Below are positions 35,474 through 43,396 of a DNA stretch of 52,714 nt, piece after piece; position 1 is the first letter of the stretch, and the number at the start of each line of letters is the position of its first letter. Location of the stretch: positions 1 through 52,714 of the forward strand of contig NZ_QOIO01000040.1 of NCBI RefSeq assembly GCF_003332305.1, written 5' to 3'. This DNA comes from Microvirga aerophila. GTDB taxonomy: Bacteria; Pseudomonadota; Alphaproteobacteria; Rhizobiales; Beijerinckiaceae. The notes beneath the pieces are model-generated. The model ran no database searches, was not told the DNA's origin, and saw nothing but the letters and a program-made list of their open reading frames with translations. Position numbers and translations under genes: made by a program.

Positions 35474-35510
35474 AAAGAAGAGCCGTCCTTCGGGGCGGCT
35501 CTTTGCTTTT
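35474..35510 (+). terminator. Rho-independent terminator of mucR
   Basis: AGAGCCGTCC-TTCG-GGGCGGCTCT stem-loop (10 bp with one G-T pair, UUCG tetraloop) preceded by AAAG and followed by TTGCTTTT, starting about 20 bp after the mucR stop. Confidence 0.92.
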
Positions 35511-35526
35511 GCGGACTATTAAGTAT

Positions 35527-36498
35527 TCAAGGAGCCGTTAGCTCACGGGTGAAGTGTATCCGATAGGCGGCCGGGCTCGTTCCGAGCCTTGAGCGGAAGT
35601 GGTGGCGCAAGGTTGCGGGCGATCCGAAGCCCGAGGCGGCCGCGATATCCTCGATGGAATGCGTCGTGGTCTCCAACAATTCACGGGCGCGAAGCAGGCG
35701 CTCCGCCAGCAGCCATTCGCCCGGCGGCATTCCGGTCGCGGACTTGAAGCGCCGGAGGAAGGTGCGGACGCTCATGCCCGCTTCGGCGGCCAGTTCGGCG
35801 ACAGGCTGATCCTCGGCGAGGCGGGACCGCATGCGGTCGAAGAGCGGTCCCAACCGCGCACCTTCGCGAATCGGCGGCACCGGACGCTCCACGAACTGGG
35901 CCTGACCGCCCTCTCGGTGCGGCGGAACGACCAGACGGCGGGCCAAGCGGTTGGCGATCTCGGATCCGTAATCGTGACGGACCACATGCAGGCAGAGATC
36001 GATTCCCGCTGCGCTTCCGGCGGATGTCAAAACGGAGCCTTCGTCCACGTACAGAACATCCGGCGCGACCCGAATGTCCGGATAGGCTTCCGCAAGCTGG
36101 TCGACATGATGCCAATGCGTCGTTGTCCTGCGGCCTGAAAGCAGGCCCGCTGCGGCAAGCACGAAAACTCCGGAGCAGATTGACATGATCCGTGCGCCAC
36201 GCTCATGGGCGCGCCGCAGACCCTCTATGAGGGCCGGAGGAACGGGCTCGCTCAGCGCGCCGCGCCAGCCTGGAACGATGATCGTTCCAGCCTCGGGGAG
36301 GAGTTCGAGTCCGCCATCCGCCACCACATGAAAGCCTCCGGTCGCCTGCAACGGGCCCGGATCGACGGCGCAGACGGCGAACCGATACCAGTCCTGTCCC
36401 ATCTCCGGCCGCGGCAAGCCGAAGACTTCGACCGCGATGCCGAACTCAAAAGTGCAGAGCCGATCATAGGCGAGGGCGACGACGAGGTGGTTTGGCAT
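35527..36498 (-). CDS. ftrA: GlxA/FtrA-type AraC-family regulator with DJ-1/PfpI domain
   Basis: A 323-aa transcription factor. The N-terminal DJ-1/PfpI-like domain (about 1-180) has the nucleophile-elbow-like SICSGVFVLAAAGLLSGRRT (Cys in the elbow). The C-terminal AraC DNA-binding domain (about 220-320) has two helix-turn-helices: LAAEAGMSVRTFLRRFKSAT and DIAAASGFGSPATLRHHFRS. The PfpI part probably binds a small ligand, not acting as a protease. It is divergent from a rhodanese gene, an arrangement recurrent for FtrA-type regulators, and likely controls it. The start ATG 36498 begins family similarity; a GTG at 36528 would add 10 residues. Confidence 0.88.
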   Translation of the reverse strand: MPNHLVVALAYDRLCTFEFGIAVEVFGLPRPEMGQDWYRFAVCAVDPGPLQATGGFHVVADGGLELLPEAGTIIVPGWRGALSEPVPPALIEGLRRAHERGARIMSICSGVFVLAAAGLLSGRRTTTHWHHVDQLAEAYPDIRVAPDVLYVDEGSVLTSAGSAAGIDLCLHVVRHDYGSEIANRLARRLVVPPHREGGQAQFVERPVPPIREGARLGPLFDRMRSRLAEDQPVAELAAEAGMSVRTFLRRFKSATGMPPGEWLLAERLLRARELLETTTHSIEDIAAASGFGSPATLRHHFRSRLGTSPAAYRIHFTRELTAP

Positions 36499-36682
36499 GA
36501 TCTGCGCGGTGATTGGCGGTAGCGCCACTTTTCAGCATGGCCGCAATACCGAAGTCTAGAGCGCGATCGATAGGGACGCTTTCTTTCGGCTCGCAGGCAT
36601 CGTCGCGGCGAACTCCCGTTCGCCGAAGCGAGCGCCTTCGTCGATCACACGCCCATTGAAGCTTTTCCACAGGAGTTTCCAG

Positions 36683-37117
36683 ATGTCGCCAAGTTCAGTC
36701 GCGTCGATCCCCCCAGCTCCGGCCGAGGAGGCTGTCGCACATTTTGCCGCCCGCCTCGCCCTCGAGACGGACTGCGCCGATGTGCACGGATCCCTGCGCG
36801 AGGGGTCGCATGACTTCGTGCTGCTCGATGTTCGCGGCCCAAATGCTTACGCCCGCGCCCATGTGCCGGGCGCGCTCAACCTGCCTCATCGCGAGATTAC
36901 CGTGGAGCGTATGGCGGAGTGGGAGCAGGACACGCTGTTCGTGGTTTACTGCGCAGGTCCCCATTGCAACGGCGCCGATCGCGCCGCGCTCAAGCTGGCG
37001 CAACTCGGCAGACCGGTCAAACTGATGCTCGGCGGTGTCACAGGATGGACGGACGAAGGCTTCCGGTTCGCACACGGCAGCGAGCCGGGAGCGATGGCGA
37101 ATGCTTCGGCGGCGTGA
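36683..37117 (+). CDS. Rhodanese-like sulfurtransferase
   Basis: A 144-aa single-domain rhodanese. FVLLDVRGPNAYARAHVPGA is the family entry motif, the catalytic loop reads VVYCAGPHCNGADRAA (active-site Cys in CAGPHC, with a second Cys in the loop), and LMLGGVTGWTDEGF is the C-terminal signature. It transfers sulfane sulfur in the cytoplasm; the acceptor is unknown. The CAGPHCNG loop with His and a second Cys is typical of the subgroup divergent from FtrA-type regulators, suggesting control by the neighbour. The start ATG 36683 has AGGAG seven bases upstream. Confidence 0.9.
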   Translation: MSPSSVASIPPAPAEEAVAHFAARLALETDCADVHGSLREGSHDFVLLDVRGPNAYARAHVPGALNLPHREITVERMAEWEQDTLFVVYCAGPHCNGADRAALKLAQLGRPVKLMLGGVTGWTDEGFRFAHGSEPGAMANASAA

Positions 37118-37166
37118 GCCCGTTGCTTCCGTTGCTTGGGGTTTTCAACCCTACGACTCAGCGCAG

Positions 37167-37187
37167 TTATCCTCATACTTATCAACA
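37167..37187 (+). promoter_or_regulatory. Pair of DnaA-box-like 9-mers
   Basis: TTATCCTCA (37167-37175) and TTATCAACA (37179-37187), each one mismatch from TTATCCACA, in the same orientation with 3 bp between. They lie between the rhodanese stop and a terminator hairpin, upstream of the DUF6456 gene. This could be a minor DnaA-regulated site; it is not evidence for an origin. Confidence 0.35.
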
Positions 37188-37235
37188 GCTTTGAATCCTC
37201 GTTGACAGGTAGGAATGAGCGCCCACAATCATGAC

Positions 37236-37268
37236 GGGAGGGACTCGTCCCTTCCTTCTGTTGTATTA
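37236..37268 (+). terminator. Hairpin with T-rich tail after the rhodanese gene
   Basis: GGGAGGGA (37236-37243), CTCG loop, TCCCTTCC (37248-37255) with one G-T pair, followed by TTCTGTTGTATT. It could terminate the rhodanese transcript, 118 bp past its stop, and lies about 10 bp before the DUF6456 ribosome site. Confidence 0.55.
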
Positions 37269-37278
37269 GGAACAAAAC

Positions 37279-38247
37279 ATGAACATTGATAAAAGTGATT
37301 GTTCAGAACCAAAACCTTTGAAACGGCCGAACCGAGCCGCGAAGCCGCGCAAGCGCAGCACCGGCAGGCCGTTATCCGGCACAGCCTTGCCCCAGGAATC
37401 GAACCTGCGCCGGAACGATCAGCTCACCGCGGAGGCGCAACGCCTTTTGTCCGCGTTGGGCTTTCCGGAGGCGCGGGCTCTCGTCGATCCGACCGATGAG
37501 AGCGAGGTGATTTTGCAGAAAAGGAAGTCCGGCGTCTCCGTTGGGGCAGGGCGCTTCTCGCGCGATGCCGCTGAGGCACTCGGACGGCAGGATCTCGCCT
37601 GCTGGCAGCAGGCGGGAACCGGGCAGAAGACCCTGTGCCTTACGGATGCGGGGCGGGCCCATCTGCGCCGGGCTGAGGCGACGGAGCAGGATGCCCCGTT
37701 CTTCCGCCAGCACCGGGAAACGGCCGAGATCGCCGTTGAGACCGGCGAGGGCATTAAGCGGGTGCGGGTCGATATGGACGAGAGTCCCCTCGACTGGCTT
37801 CGCCGCCGAAAGGGCCGCGATGGTCAGCCGCTGATCGACGAGGCGTCCTATCAGGCGGGCGAGAGGTTGCGAACGGACATCATGCTGGCAGGATTGCTGC
37901 CCAGCGTGACCGCCCGGTGGGACGCATCGCCCCGGAGCAGTGGTCCCGCATCGCCCTCGGATGCAACCGACCGGATGATTGCCGCGCGGCAGCGGATCCG
38001 GCACGCCTTTGATGCGATCGGGTCTGACTTCAGCGACCTGCTCATGGATCTATGCGGCTTCCTGAAGGGGCTCGAGTTGATCGAGCGCGAGAGGCATTGG
38101 CCGCCTCGCTCGGGAAAGGTTGTCGTGCGGCTCGCCCTGGCGCGGCTGGCCGAACATTACGGCATCGAGGCCGCAGCGCAGGGGCCCGCCGCCTCGCGGG
38201 GCATCCGGACCTGGAAGGCGGTCGTGATCGCGGGCGGTCTGGTTTAA
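37279..38247 (+). CDS. DUF6456 domain protein
   Basis: A 322-aa protein restricted to alphaproteobacteria. A basic N-terminal stretch (KRPNRAAKPRKRSTGRP) is followed by a region that may be a winged helix (LTAEAQRLLSALGF ... LCLTDAGRAHLRRA). The DUF6456 core begins DESPLDWLRRRKGRDGQPLI, then SYQAGERLRTDIMLAG, RIRHAFDAIGSDFSDLLMDL and the GLELIERERHWPPRSGKVVV region, which resembles the helical DNA-binding/tetramer domain of phage-derived regulators. A DNA-binding role is inferred, not known. The start ATG 37279 has AGGAAC nine bases upstream. A dispersed repeat follows the stop. Confidence 0.85.
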   Translation: MNIDKSDCSEPKPLKRPNRAAKPRKRSTGRPLSGTALPQESNLRRNDQLTAEAQRLLSALGFPEARALVDPTDESEVILQKRKSGVSVGAGRFSRDAAEALGRQDLACWQQAGTGQKTLCLTDAGRAHLRRAEATEQDAPFFRQHRETAEIAVETGEGIKRVRVDMDESPLDWLRRRKGRDGQPLIDEASYQAGERLRTDIMLAGLLPSVTARWDASPRSSGPASPSDATDRMIAARQRIRHAFDAIGSDFSDLLMDLCGFLKGLELIERERHWPPRSGKVVVRLALARLAEHYGIEAAAQGPAASRGIRTWKAVVIAGGLV

Positions 38248-38276
38248 GCGGTCCCGGGGGAGAGACCATAGCCTTC

Positions 38277-38387
38277 ATGCTGAGGAGATGCGCAGCACCG
38301 TCTTGAAGCACGAGGGCGTCTCCGGAGACCACTGGAACCTCCTTCGAGACGCGGCTTCGCCGCTTCTCAGGATGAGGCCAGAGCTGG
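38277..38387 (+). repeat. Two-copy intergenic repeat, copy 2
   Basis: Same element as 20348-20455 in the same orientation, again lying in a gap between convergent genes (DUF6456 and sufE). The right half, from CCTCCTTCGAGACGC to CTTCTCAGGATGAGGCCAGA, is nearly identical in both copies. Confidence 0.75.
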
Positions 38388-38428
38388 AGGTGGAATGCTT
38401 GGTATGAGGCAGTAGACGGGACCTCAAT

Positions 38429-38857
38429 TTAAGACGACGCCAGCGCCGCCTGGGCATCCTGGCGAATGCGCTCGACCATGGATCTGACGCCGTTCGACCG
38501 TTGCGGCGTCAGATGCTCCGACAGGCCGAGTTCCTTGAACAAGCCAAGCGCGTCGGTCGACAGGGCTTCCGAGGCGGTCTTGCCGCTGTAGAGGGAGATC
38601 AGAAGCGCCACGAGCCCGCGCACGATATGAGCGTCGCTGTCGCCGACTAGGCGCAGGACGGGCTCGCCCTTCTCGGGGTCGAGCTTGGTCACGAGCCAGA
38701 CCTGGCTGGCGCAGCCCCGGACCTTGTTGGCGTCCGTATGAGCCTCCTCGGGCAGGGGCTCCATCAGGCGACCTAGCTCGATGACATAGCGGTAGCGCTC
38801 TTCCCACTCGTCGAGCAGCTCGAAGTTCGAGACGATCTCGTCAATTGACGGCAGCAT
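38429..38857 (-). CDS. sufE: SufE family cysteine desulfuration protein
   Basis: A 142-aa sulfur acceptor for SufS in Fe-S cluster assembly. It accepts persulfide on the conserved Cys in VRGCASQVWL (about residue 49) and has the typical N-terminal LLDEWEERYRYVIELGRLM and the C-terminal helix LSEHLTPQRSNGVRSMVERI. The ATG at 38857 fits the family start; an upstream frame to 38884 is possible. No other suf genes are in the window. It is convergent with the DUF6456 gene, with a repeat between. Confidence 0.93.
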   Translation of the reverse strand: MLPSIDEIVSNFELLDEWEERYRYVIELGRLMEPLPEEAHTDANKVRGCASQVWLVTKLDPEKGEPVLRLVGDSDAHIVRGLVALLISLYSGKTASEALSTDALGLFKELGLSEHLTPQRSNGVRSMVERIRQDAQAALASS

Positions 38858-38935
38858 GGCATCCCTATGGTATCTGCCGTCCATATAGGTGTTCGCAGTT
38901 GTTTTGGCGATGGCGGCGAATTGCGCAATCGCTGC

Positions 38936-39235
38936 TTATTGGCCCTTTCCGTGCGAGGCCAGCTGGCGGTCCGTGGGTAGCAGGGTGTCGGTCGATTTCG
39001 GGGTCGGTCCGCCAAGGGCCGAGGTGCCGAGAATCCTGTCGACCACCGCCTGCTTGGCCTGGTCGGGCAGAGCCTGCCACACGGTTTCCAGCCGCCCCGA
39101 AGAGGGCTCTCCGGCGGCGTCCTTCGACGCGCTCAGGAGGCCGTCCAGGGAAGGGGGCGCGGCGCTGCCCTGTCGGACCGGCGAGTAGTAGAAGATCGCC
39201 CCGATGATCAGAATGGTTCGCAGGATCGAAAACAT
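38936..39235 (-). CDS. Small single-pass membrane protein, DUF5330-like
   Basis: A 99-aa protein beginning MFSILRTILIIGAIFYYSPV, a single N-terminal membrane helix, followed by a ~75-residue tail (LDGLLSASKDAAGEPSSGRL, then ETVWQALPDQAKQAVVDRIL) with a helical QALPDQAKQAVVDRI stretch. The layout resembles short DUF5330 proteins of Rhizobiales, but I am not certain of the family. The function is unknown. The start is set at ATG 39235, where the hydrophobic segment begins; the upstream open frame to 39337 has no support. It is on the same strand as sufE, 78 bp before it, so possibly co-transcribed. Confidence 0.65.
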   Translation of the reverse strand: MFSILRTILIIGAIFYYSPVRQGSAAPPSLDGLLSASKDAAGEPSSGRLETVWQALPDQAKQAVVDRILGTSALGGPTPKSTDTLLPTDRQLASHGKGQ

Positions 39236-39531
39236 CGGCGGCTGTCTTTGCTCTTCTGATCGAATTTGCTCCATCATAACGTGCGGGCCCGTCTTCGCGT
39301 AGGAGCCCGGGCGGCAAACTGCAAACAGGATTAACAAACCATTGACGCAGCTGAGGTCGCGTTAACCTATTGCCGGAACAAGAAAAAATTCGCGTCACGG
39401 TCCCGCCCGCGGCTGCGCCTGCGCCGGTCGGGGCTTATCCGGCTTCCGTGCTTTTAGGGTTCGTTTAGGCCGCCTCTGCGAGGGTCTATCACGGAAGACG
39501 GGGAGCGACGGACAACCGTCGCGAGGGCGAC

Positions 39532-41304
39532 TTGCAGACAGATTCCACCAGGCACTGGATCGACGAGTGGCTCTCCGGGCTTCTCCATCGTTCGACGCTG
39601 GCCGACCCTGCCGAGTGCGCCCGGCAGGAGCGCTTCATCATCAGCCGCACCGTCACGTCGCTCTTTGCCCTCGTGGGATTGCCCCTGTCCCTGCTCGCGC
39701 AGACGGGACCAAGCCTTCTCGAGTCCTGGGCGGCGCTCACCCTGGCCCCGCTGGCGTCCGTCTTCATCCTGTCCCGTTGGGGTCGGCTTGCTCCCGCGCA
39801 GGCTCTGATCTCGGCGGCGCTCACCCTCTTCGCCGCGACTGCTGCGGCAGGCGGCGGCGGGCTCGCTTGGCTCGTCCTGCTGGCTGTGCCGCTCGAAGCC
39901 CTGCTGAACGGATCCCGTCGCGGCCTCGCGGCCGCCTGCCTTCTCGCCATCCTGGGTGTTCCACTGACTTACATGCTTCAGGCCAATGGAGTGGCCGAAC
40001 ATGGTCTTGCTCCAGGCGCTGGAGTCGCCATCGCGGGCGCTATCCTGCTAGGCCACATGGCGTCCCGCGCGGTGATGGACCGGAGGCTTGACCAAATCCT
40101 CGGCGCTCGTGCCCGCTCCGGCCAGGATCCGGAGGCGGAGACTCTTAGCGCCTTCGACGATCTCGTCACCTGGCATGACGGCAATGGCATTATCCTGCGC
40201 TCCAACGGGGCCTCCACGCGGCTGCTCGGCGCGCCGCCCTCGTCGATCCACGGAAACGGCCTGTTCACGCGCATCCACGTGGCCGACCGCCCGGTCTTCC
40301 TGAAGGCGGTCAGCGACGCCATCAACGGGGCCGAATCGGCGCTCGCCCGGTTTCGGGTTCAGAGCGGCGATGCGGGGTCACATCCGGTGGTTTGGGTCGA
40401 GATGCGTGTGCATCGTCTCAGGCTTGCCGGTGACGATCGCTGCGCCGCCGTGGCGGTGACGCGCGACATCAGCGATCATCAGATTCGCGCTGAAGAACTT
40501 GATGCGACGAGGCGCGCGGCGGTCAGTGCGAGCGAGGGCCGGGCGCAGCTTCTCGCCACGGTCAGCCATGAGCTTCGCACCCCGCTCAACGCCATCGTGG
40601 GCTATTCCGAAATCCTGATGGGCAAGGGCGGACCTGGCCTGCTCGAGCGGCGGGAAAGCTACGCGCAGATCATCAACCATTCGGGCCAGCACATGCTCGG
40701 CGTGGTCAACACGCTGCTCGATTTGTCGGCCATCGAAGCAGGCCACTACAATCTCGCGTTCGAGACCATCGACGTGGCCGAACTGATCGAGGAATGCTGC
40801 TCCGTCATCGCGCTTCCAGCGGAGCAGGGCGACATCGTCCTGCGGCGGGATCTCGCGCCCGGCCTGCCGGACCTCGTGGCCGACCGGCGCGCCTGCCGAC
40901 AGATCCTGCTCAATCTTCTGTCCAATGCGGTGAAGTTCACGCCGAAGGGTGGTGAAGTCGCCGTGGAAGCCCGCCACGAGGGCGGCTTCGTGAGCCTTGC
41001 GATCCGCGACACCGGAATTGGCGTTGCGGAGGCGGACCTGCCGCGGCTCGGCATGCCGTTCTATCAGGGATCGGGCCGGGGCAGGATCGAGAAGGGCAAC
41101 GGCCTCGGCCTCTCGGTGGTGCGCGGCCTCGTGACCCTGCACCAAGGGGCTTTCCGGATTTCGAGCACGCCCGGCAACGGCACCTGCGTCAGGATCAGCC
41201 TTCCGGTCGATGCCCGTGTGGCGGCGGCCGCCAAGGGACTTGTCCCGGCAGCCCGGCGCCACGACCATGACAGACACGACGTTATTGTTCTCAAGACGGG
41301 ATGA
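39532..41304 (+). CDS. Membrane sensor histidine kinase with PAS domain (PleC/DivJ-like transmitter)
   Basis: A 590-aa kinase. The N-terminal ~190 residues hold about five hydrophobic helices without a large periplasmic loop, then a PAS domain (about 205-320), HisKA with the phospho-acceptor in TVSHELRTPLNAIVGYSEIL (about 345-360) and HATPase_c (NLLSNAVKFTPKG, IRDTGIGVAEADL, KGNGLGLSVVRGLVTLHQG). The transmitter resembles the PleC/DivJ/PdhS group controlling alphaproteobacterial cell-cycle signalling, but that assignment is tentative. The start is TTG 39532 with GCGAGGG upstream. Its stop overlaps the next start as ATGA, coupling it to the peptidoglycan-binding protein. No response regulator is nearby. 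Confidence 0.9.
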   Translation: MQTDSTRHWIDEWLSGLLHRSTLADPAECARQERFIISRTVTSLFALVGLPLSLLAQTGPSLLESWAALTLAPLASVFILSRWGRLAPAQALISAALTLFAATAAAGGGGLAWLVLLAVPLEALLNGSRRGLAAACLLAILGVPLTYMLQANGVAEHGLAPGAGVAIAGAILLGHMASRAVMDRRLDQILGARARSGQDPEAETLSAFDDLVTWHDGNGIILRSNGASTRLLGAPPSSIHGNGLFTRIHVADRPVFLKAVSDAINGAESALARFRVQSGDAGSHPVVWVEMRVHRLRLAGDDRCAAVAVTRDISDHQIRAEELDATRRAAVSASEGRAQLLATVSHELRTPLNAIVGYSEILMGKGGPGLLERRESYAQIINHSGQHMLGVVNTLLDLSAIEAGHYNLAFETIDVAELIEECCSVIALPAEQGDIVLRRDLAPGLPDLVADRRACRQILLNLLSNAVKFTPKGGEVAVEARHEGGFVSLAIRDTGIGVAEADLPRLGMPFYQGSGRGRIEKGNGLGLSVVRGLVTLHQGAFRISSTPGNGTCVRISLPVDARVAAAAKGLVPAARRHDHDRHDVIVLKTG

Positions 41305-42101
41305 CCCCTTTGCGTGAAGCCCTAGCTGCCCGCCACGATGGAGATTTCGTTGTCGACGCCCCGGCGCGACGCAGAGTGCCCGCCCGCAAGAAAAAGGTCG
41401 GGGCCGGGACGCGGCTGCTGATGCTCGTCCTGCAGCGCCCGCGCGCGATCGCCATGACCCTGCTCCTAGGGGGCTGCGGCGGCATGATTGCCTGGAACGC
41501 ACTGTTTCTTCAGACGGCGCACCATCCGGCGCCGCTCTTCAACCACAAGGACGCGGTTGCGGCCCCGTCGGCGCTTCCGGTTCCACCGGCGCGGCCGAGC
41601 GCCCCACTGCCGGAGGCGGAGGCCGGCGCTGCCCACGAATCCTCCATCCTGGCGCCGACGCCTGCCGTTCCGCCCGCAGCCGCCGCTCCACCGGCTCCGC
41701 CCAAGGTTCCGGCGCGCAGTGCGATCGGGTATATGATCCGCAACGGCGGCGAGGTTCCGCCCGCCGCCCGCGCCGCGCCTGCGCCGGGTCCTGCGGTCGT
41801 GTCCACGCCCACGAGGCCGCCCGCCGCGCGCGACGCGATTGGCGAGATCATTCGCATGGGCGGTCCGGTGCCGACGCCGCCCGCCAATGTGGGACGTGCG
41901 GAGCCCGGCGACACCGTTCTGTCAGGCCAGCGCGCCCTCGCCAAGCTCGGTTACGACATCAAGGCGGACGGCATCATGGGCTCCGGGACGCGTCAGGCCA
42001 TCGAGCGCTTCGAGCGGGAGCGGAAGCTGCCGGTGACAGGCGACTTCACGGCCCGCACCGTTCGCGAATTGTCGGCCGCGTCCGGCGTCGCCATCCACTA
42101 G
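41301..42101 (+). CDS. Membrane-anchored peptidoglycan-binding-domain protein with a duplicated linker motif
   Basis: A 266-aa protein. The cytoplasmic N-terminus (1-46) is basic, a membrane helix spans about 48-72, then comes a Pro/Ala-rich periplasmic linker and a C-terminal PG_binding_1 domain (about 203-262: LSGQRALAKLGYDIKADGIM, then GSGTRQAIERFERERKLPV). The linker contains a near-repeat of about 16 residues: ARSAIGYMIRNGGEVPP (138-154) and ARDAIGEIIRMGGPVPT (177-192), separated by about 23 residues. Start ATG 41301 overlaps the kinase stop; its own stop overlaps the DUF1491 GTG. It likely links the kinase to the cell wall; no catalytic activity is visible. Confidence 0.85.
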   Translation: MTPLREALAARHDGDFVVDAPARRRVPARKKKVGAGTRLLMLVLQRPRAIAMTLLLGGCGGMIAWNALFLQTAHHPAPLFNHKDAVAAPSALPVPPARPSAPLPEAEAGAAHESSILAPTPAVPPAAAAPPAPPKVPARSAIGYMIRNGGEVPPAARAAPAPGPAVVSTPTRPPAARDAIGEIIRMGGPVPTPPANVGRAEPGDTVLSGQRALAKLGYDIKADGIMGSGTRQAIERFERERKLPVTGDFTARTVRELSAASGVAIH

Positions 42102-42442
42102 TGGCGAGGCTCCGGTCCGATTTCTGGGTTTCGGCCTACCTTCGACGCTGTGGCGTCGAGGGGGTGGAGGCGGTGTTGCGCCGGCGCGGCTCGGCGGAGG
42201 CCGGCTCGATCTTCGTGAAGGTGGACCACCTCGACGGCACGGCAAGCCTCTATGGCCCTGCGCCGCAGCTCTTCGTCACGGATGCGGGCGAGCGCCTCTT
42301 CGCCCGGGTGCTGCACGCGGTCACGCCGCTCGACGTGGAGGAGAGGGTCACGCGGGAACTGCGGTTCGACTCGGATCTGTGGCTGGTCGAAGTCGACGAC
42401 CGGGCCGGTCGCCATTTCCTCGATCTCGCGCCGGAAGAATAG
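42101..42442 (+). CDS. DUF1491 family protein
   Basis: A 113-aa protein with the DUF1491 pattern: MARLRSDFWVSAYLRRCGVE (read from a GTG start), RRGSAEAGSIFVKVDHLDGT, then ASLYGPAPQ and FDSDLWLVEVDDRAGRHFL. The family is small, alphaproteobacterial and of unknown function. The start is the GTG at 42101, whose G is also the last base of the upstream TAG, so translation is coupled to the peptidoglycan-binding gene. Conservation of the three-gene order in related genomes is expected from memory but cannot be confirmed here. Confidence 0.88.
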   Translation: MARLRSDFWVSAYLRRCGVEGVEAVLRRRGSAEAGSIFVKVDHLDGTASLYGPAPQLFVTDAGERLFARVLHAVTPLDVEERVTRELRFDSDLWLVEVDDRAGRHFLDLAPEE

Positions 42443-42531
42443 GCAGGCGGCAAACTTCGGCGCGGCAATTCGCCAAAGCCGAAAACTTTGCGACACTCGG
42501 CTCATGCAGTGAGTCGACAGGCAGGTGACGA

Positions 42532-43275
42532 ATGACGAAAACGATTCTGATTACCGGGGGAAGCCGGGGCATCGGCCGGGCGACGGCGCTCCTCGCGGGC
42601 CGGCGCGGATGGTCTGTCGGCGTGAACTATGTCGGCAACCAGTCCGCCGCCGAAGCCGTGGTCGGGGCCATCGGCGCGGCAGGCGGGAAGGCGGTTGCGA
42701 TCAAAGGCGACGTGACGAGCGAGGCCGACGTGCTCGCCATGTTCGACGCGGTCGCTCAGCTCGGGCCTTTGGACGGTGTGGTGGTCAATGCGGGGGCGGT
42801 CGCCATGCCGTCGCGGCTGATGGACATGGAGGCCGAACGCATCCGGCGGGTCTTCGAGATCAACACAATCGGGGCCTATCTGTGCGCCCGTGAAGGCGCG
42901 CGGCGTCTGGCGAAAAGCCGCGGCGGCCGCGGCGGGTCCATTGTCCTGGTGTCGTCCATGGCCGCAAGGCTCGGGTCGCCCTCGGAGTATGTGGACTACG
43001 CAGGCGCCAAGGGGGCGGTCGATTCCCTGACGATCGGCCTCGCCAAAGAGATGGGCCAGGAGGGCGTGCGGGTGAACGCCGTGCGTCCCGGCCTGATCGA
43101 TACCGACATTCATGCAAGCGGGGGGCAGCCCGACCGCGCCGAGAGGCTCGGGGTAACCACGCCCATGGGCCGCGCCGGCCAGCCGGAAGAAGTCGCGGAA
43201 GCGATCGTCTGGCTCCTGAGCGATGCGGCATCCTATTCGACTGGCGCTTTTCTGGACGTGTCGGGCGGTCGTTAG
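42532..43275 (+). CDS. Short-chain dehydrogenase/reductase
   Basis: A 247-aa NAD(P)-dependent SDR. The cofactor motif ITGGSRGIGRATALLAG (TGxxxGIG) is at about 7-16, NNAG-like VVNAGAVAMPS follows near 83, and the catalytic Ser-Tyr-Lys set lies in VLVSSMAARLGSPSEYVDYAGAK (Ser, then Tyr and Lys four apart). The basic residue of GGSRG suits NADPH. The closing YSTGAFLDVSGGR is typical of classical SDRs (FabG-like). The substrate is unknown. The start ATG 42532 has AGGTGACG upstream. A palindromic repeat follows. Confidence 0.92.
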   Translation: MTKTILITGGSRGIGRATALLAGRRGWSVGVNYVGNQSAAEAVVGAIGAAGGKAVAIKGDVTSEADVLAMFDAVAQLGPLDGVVVNAGAVAMPSRLMDMEAERIRRVFEINTIGAYLCAREGARRLAKSRGGRGGSIVLVSSMAARLGSPSEYVDYAGAKGAVDSLTIGLAKEMGQEGVRVNAVRPGLIDTDIHASGGQPDRAERLGVTTPMGRAGQPEEVAEAIVWLLSDAASYSTGAFLDVSGGR

Positions 43276-43349
43276 AGCACGCGTCGCCGCTTATCTTCTG
43301 CTCTCATCTCGAGGCCACCCGGCGAGAATGACGCTCTATCCGGCATGCG

Positions 43350-43377
43350 ATCCCGGATCGCCTTCGGCGTCCGGGAT
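43350..43377. repeat. Short palindromic repeat, GTCATCCCGG type
   Basis: Arms ATCCCGGA (43350-43357) and TCCGGGAT (43370-43377) continue into CGCC/GGCG with a TTC loop and one bulged base. It lies between the convergent SDR and DUF2336 genes and may serve as a bidirectional terminator; no T-run is present. Confidence 0.65.
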
Positions 43378-43396
43378 GACGCATCGGCTTGCGTCG

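Noticed and set aside
37118..37278. Chromosome replication origin suggested by DnaA-like boxes
   Set aside because: Only two imperfect boxes, no AT-rich unwinding region, no parAB, dnaA, hemE or other origin-linked genes nearby.
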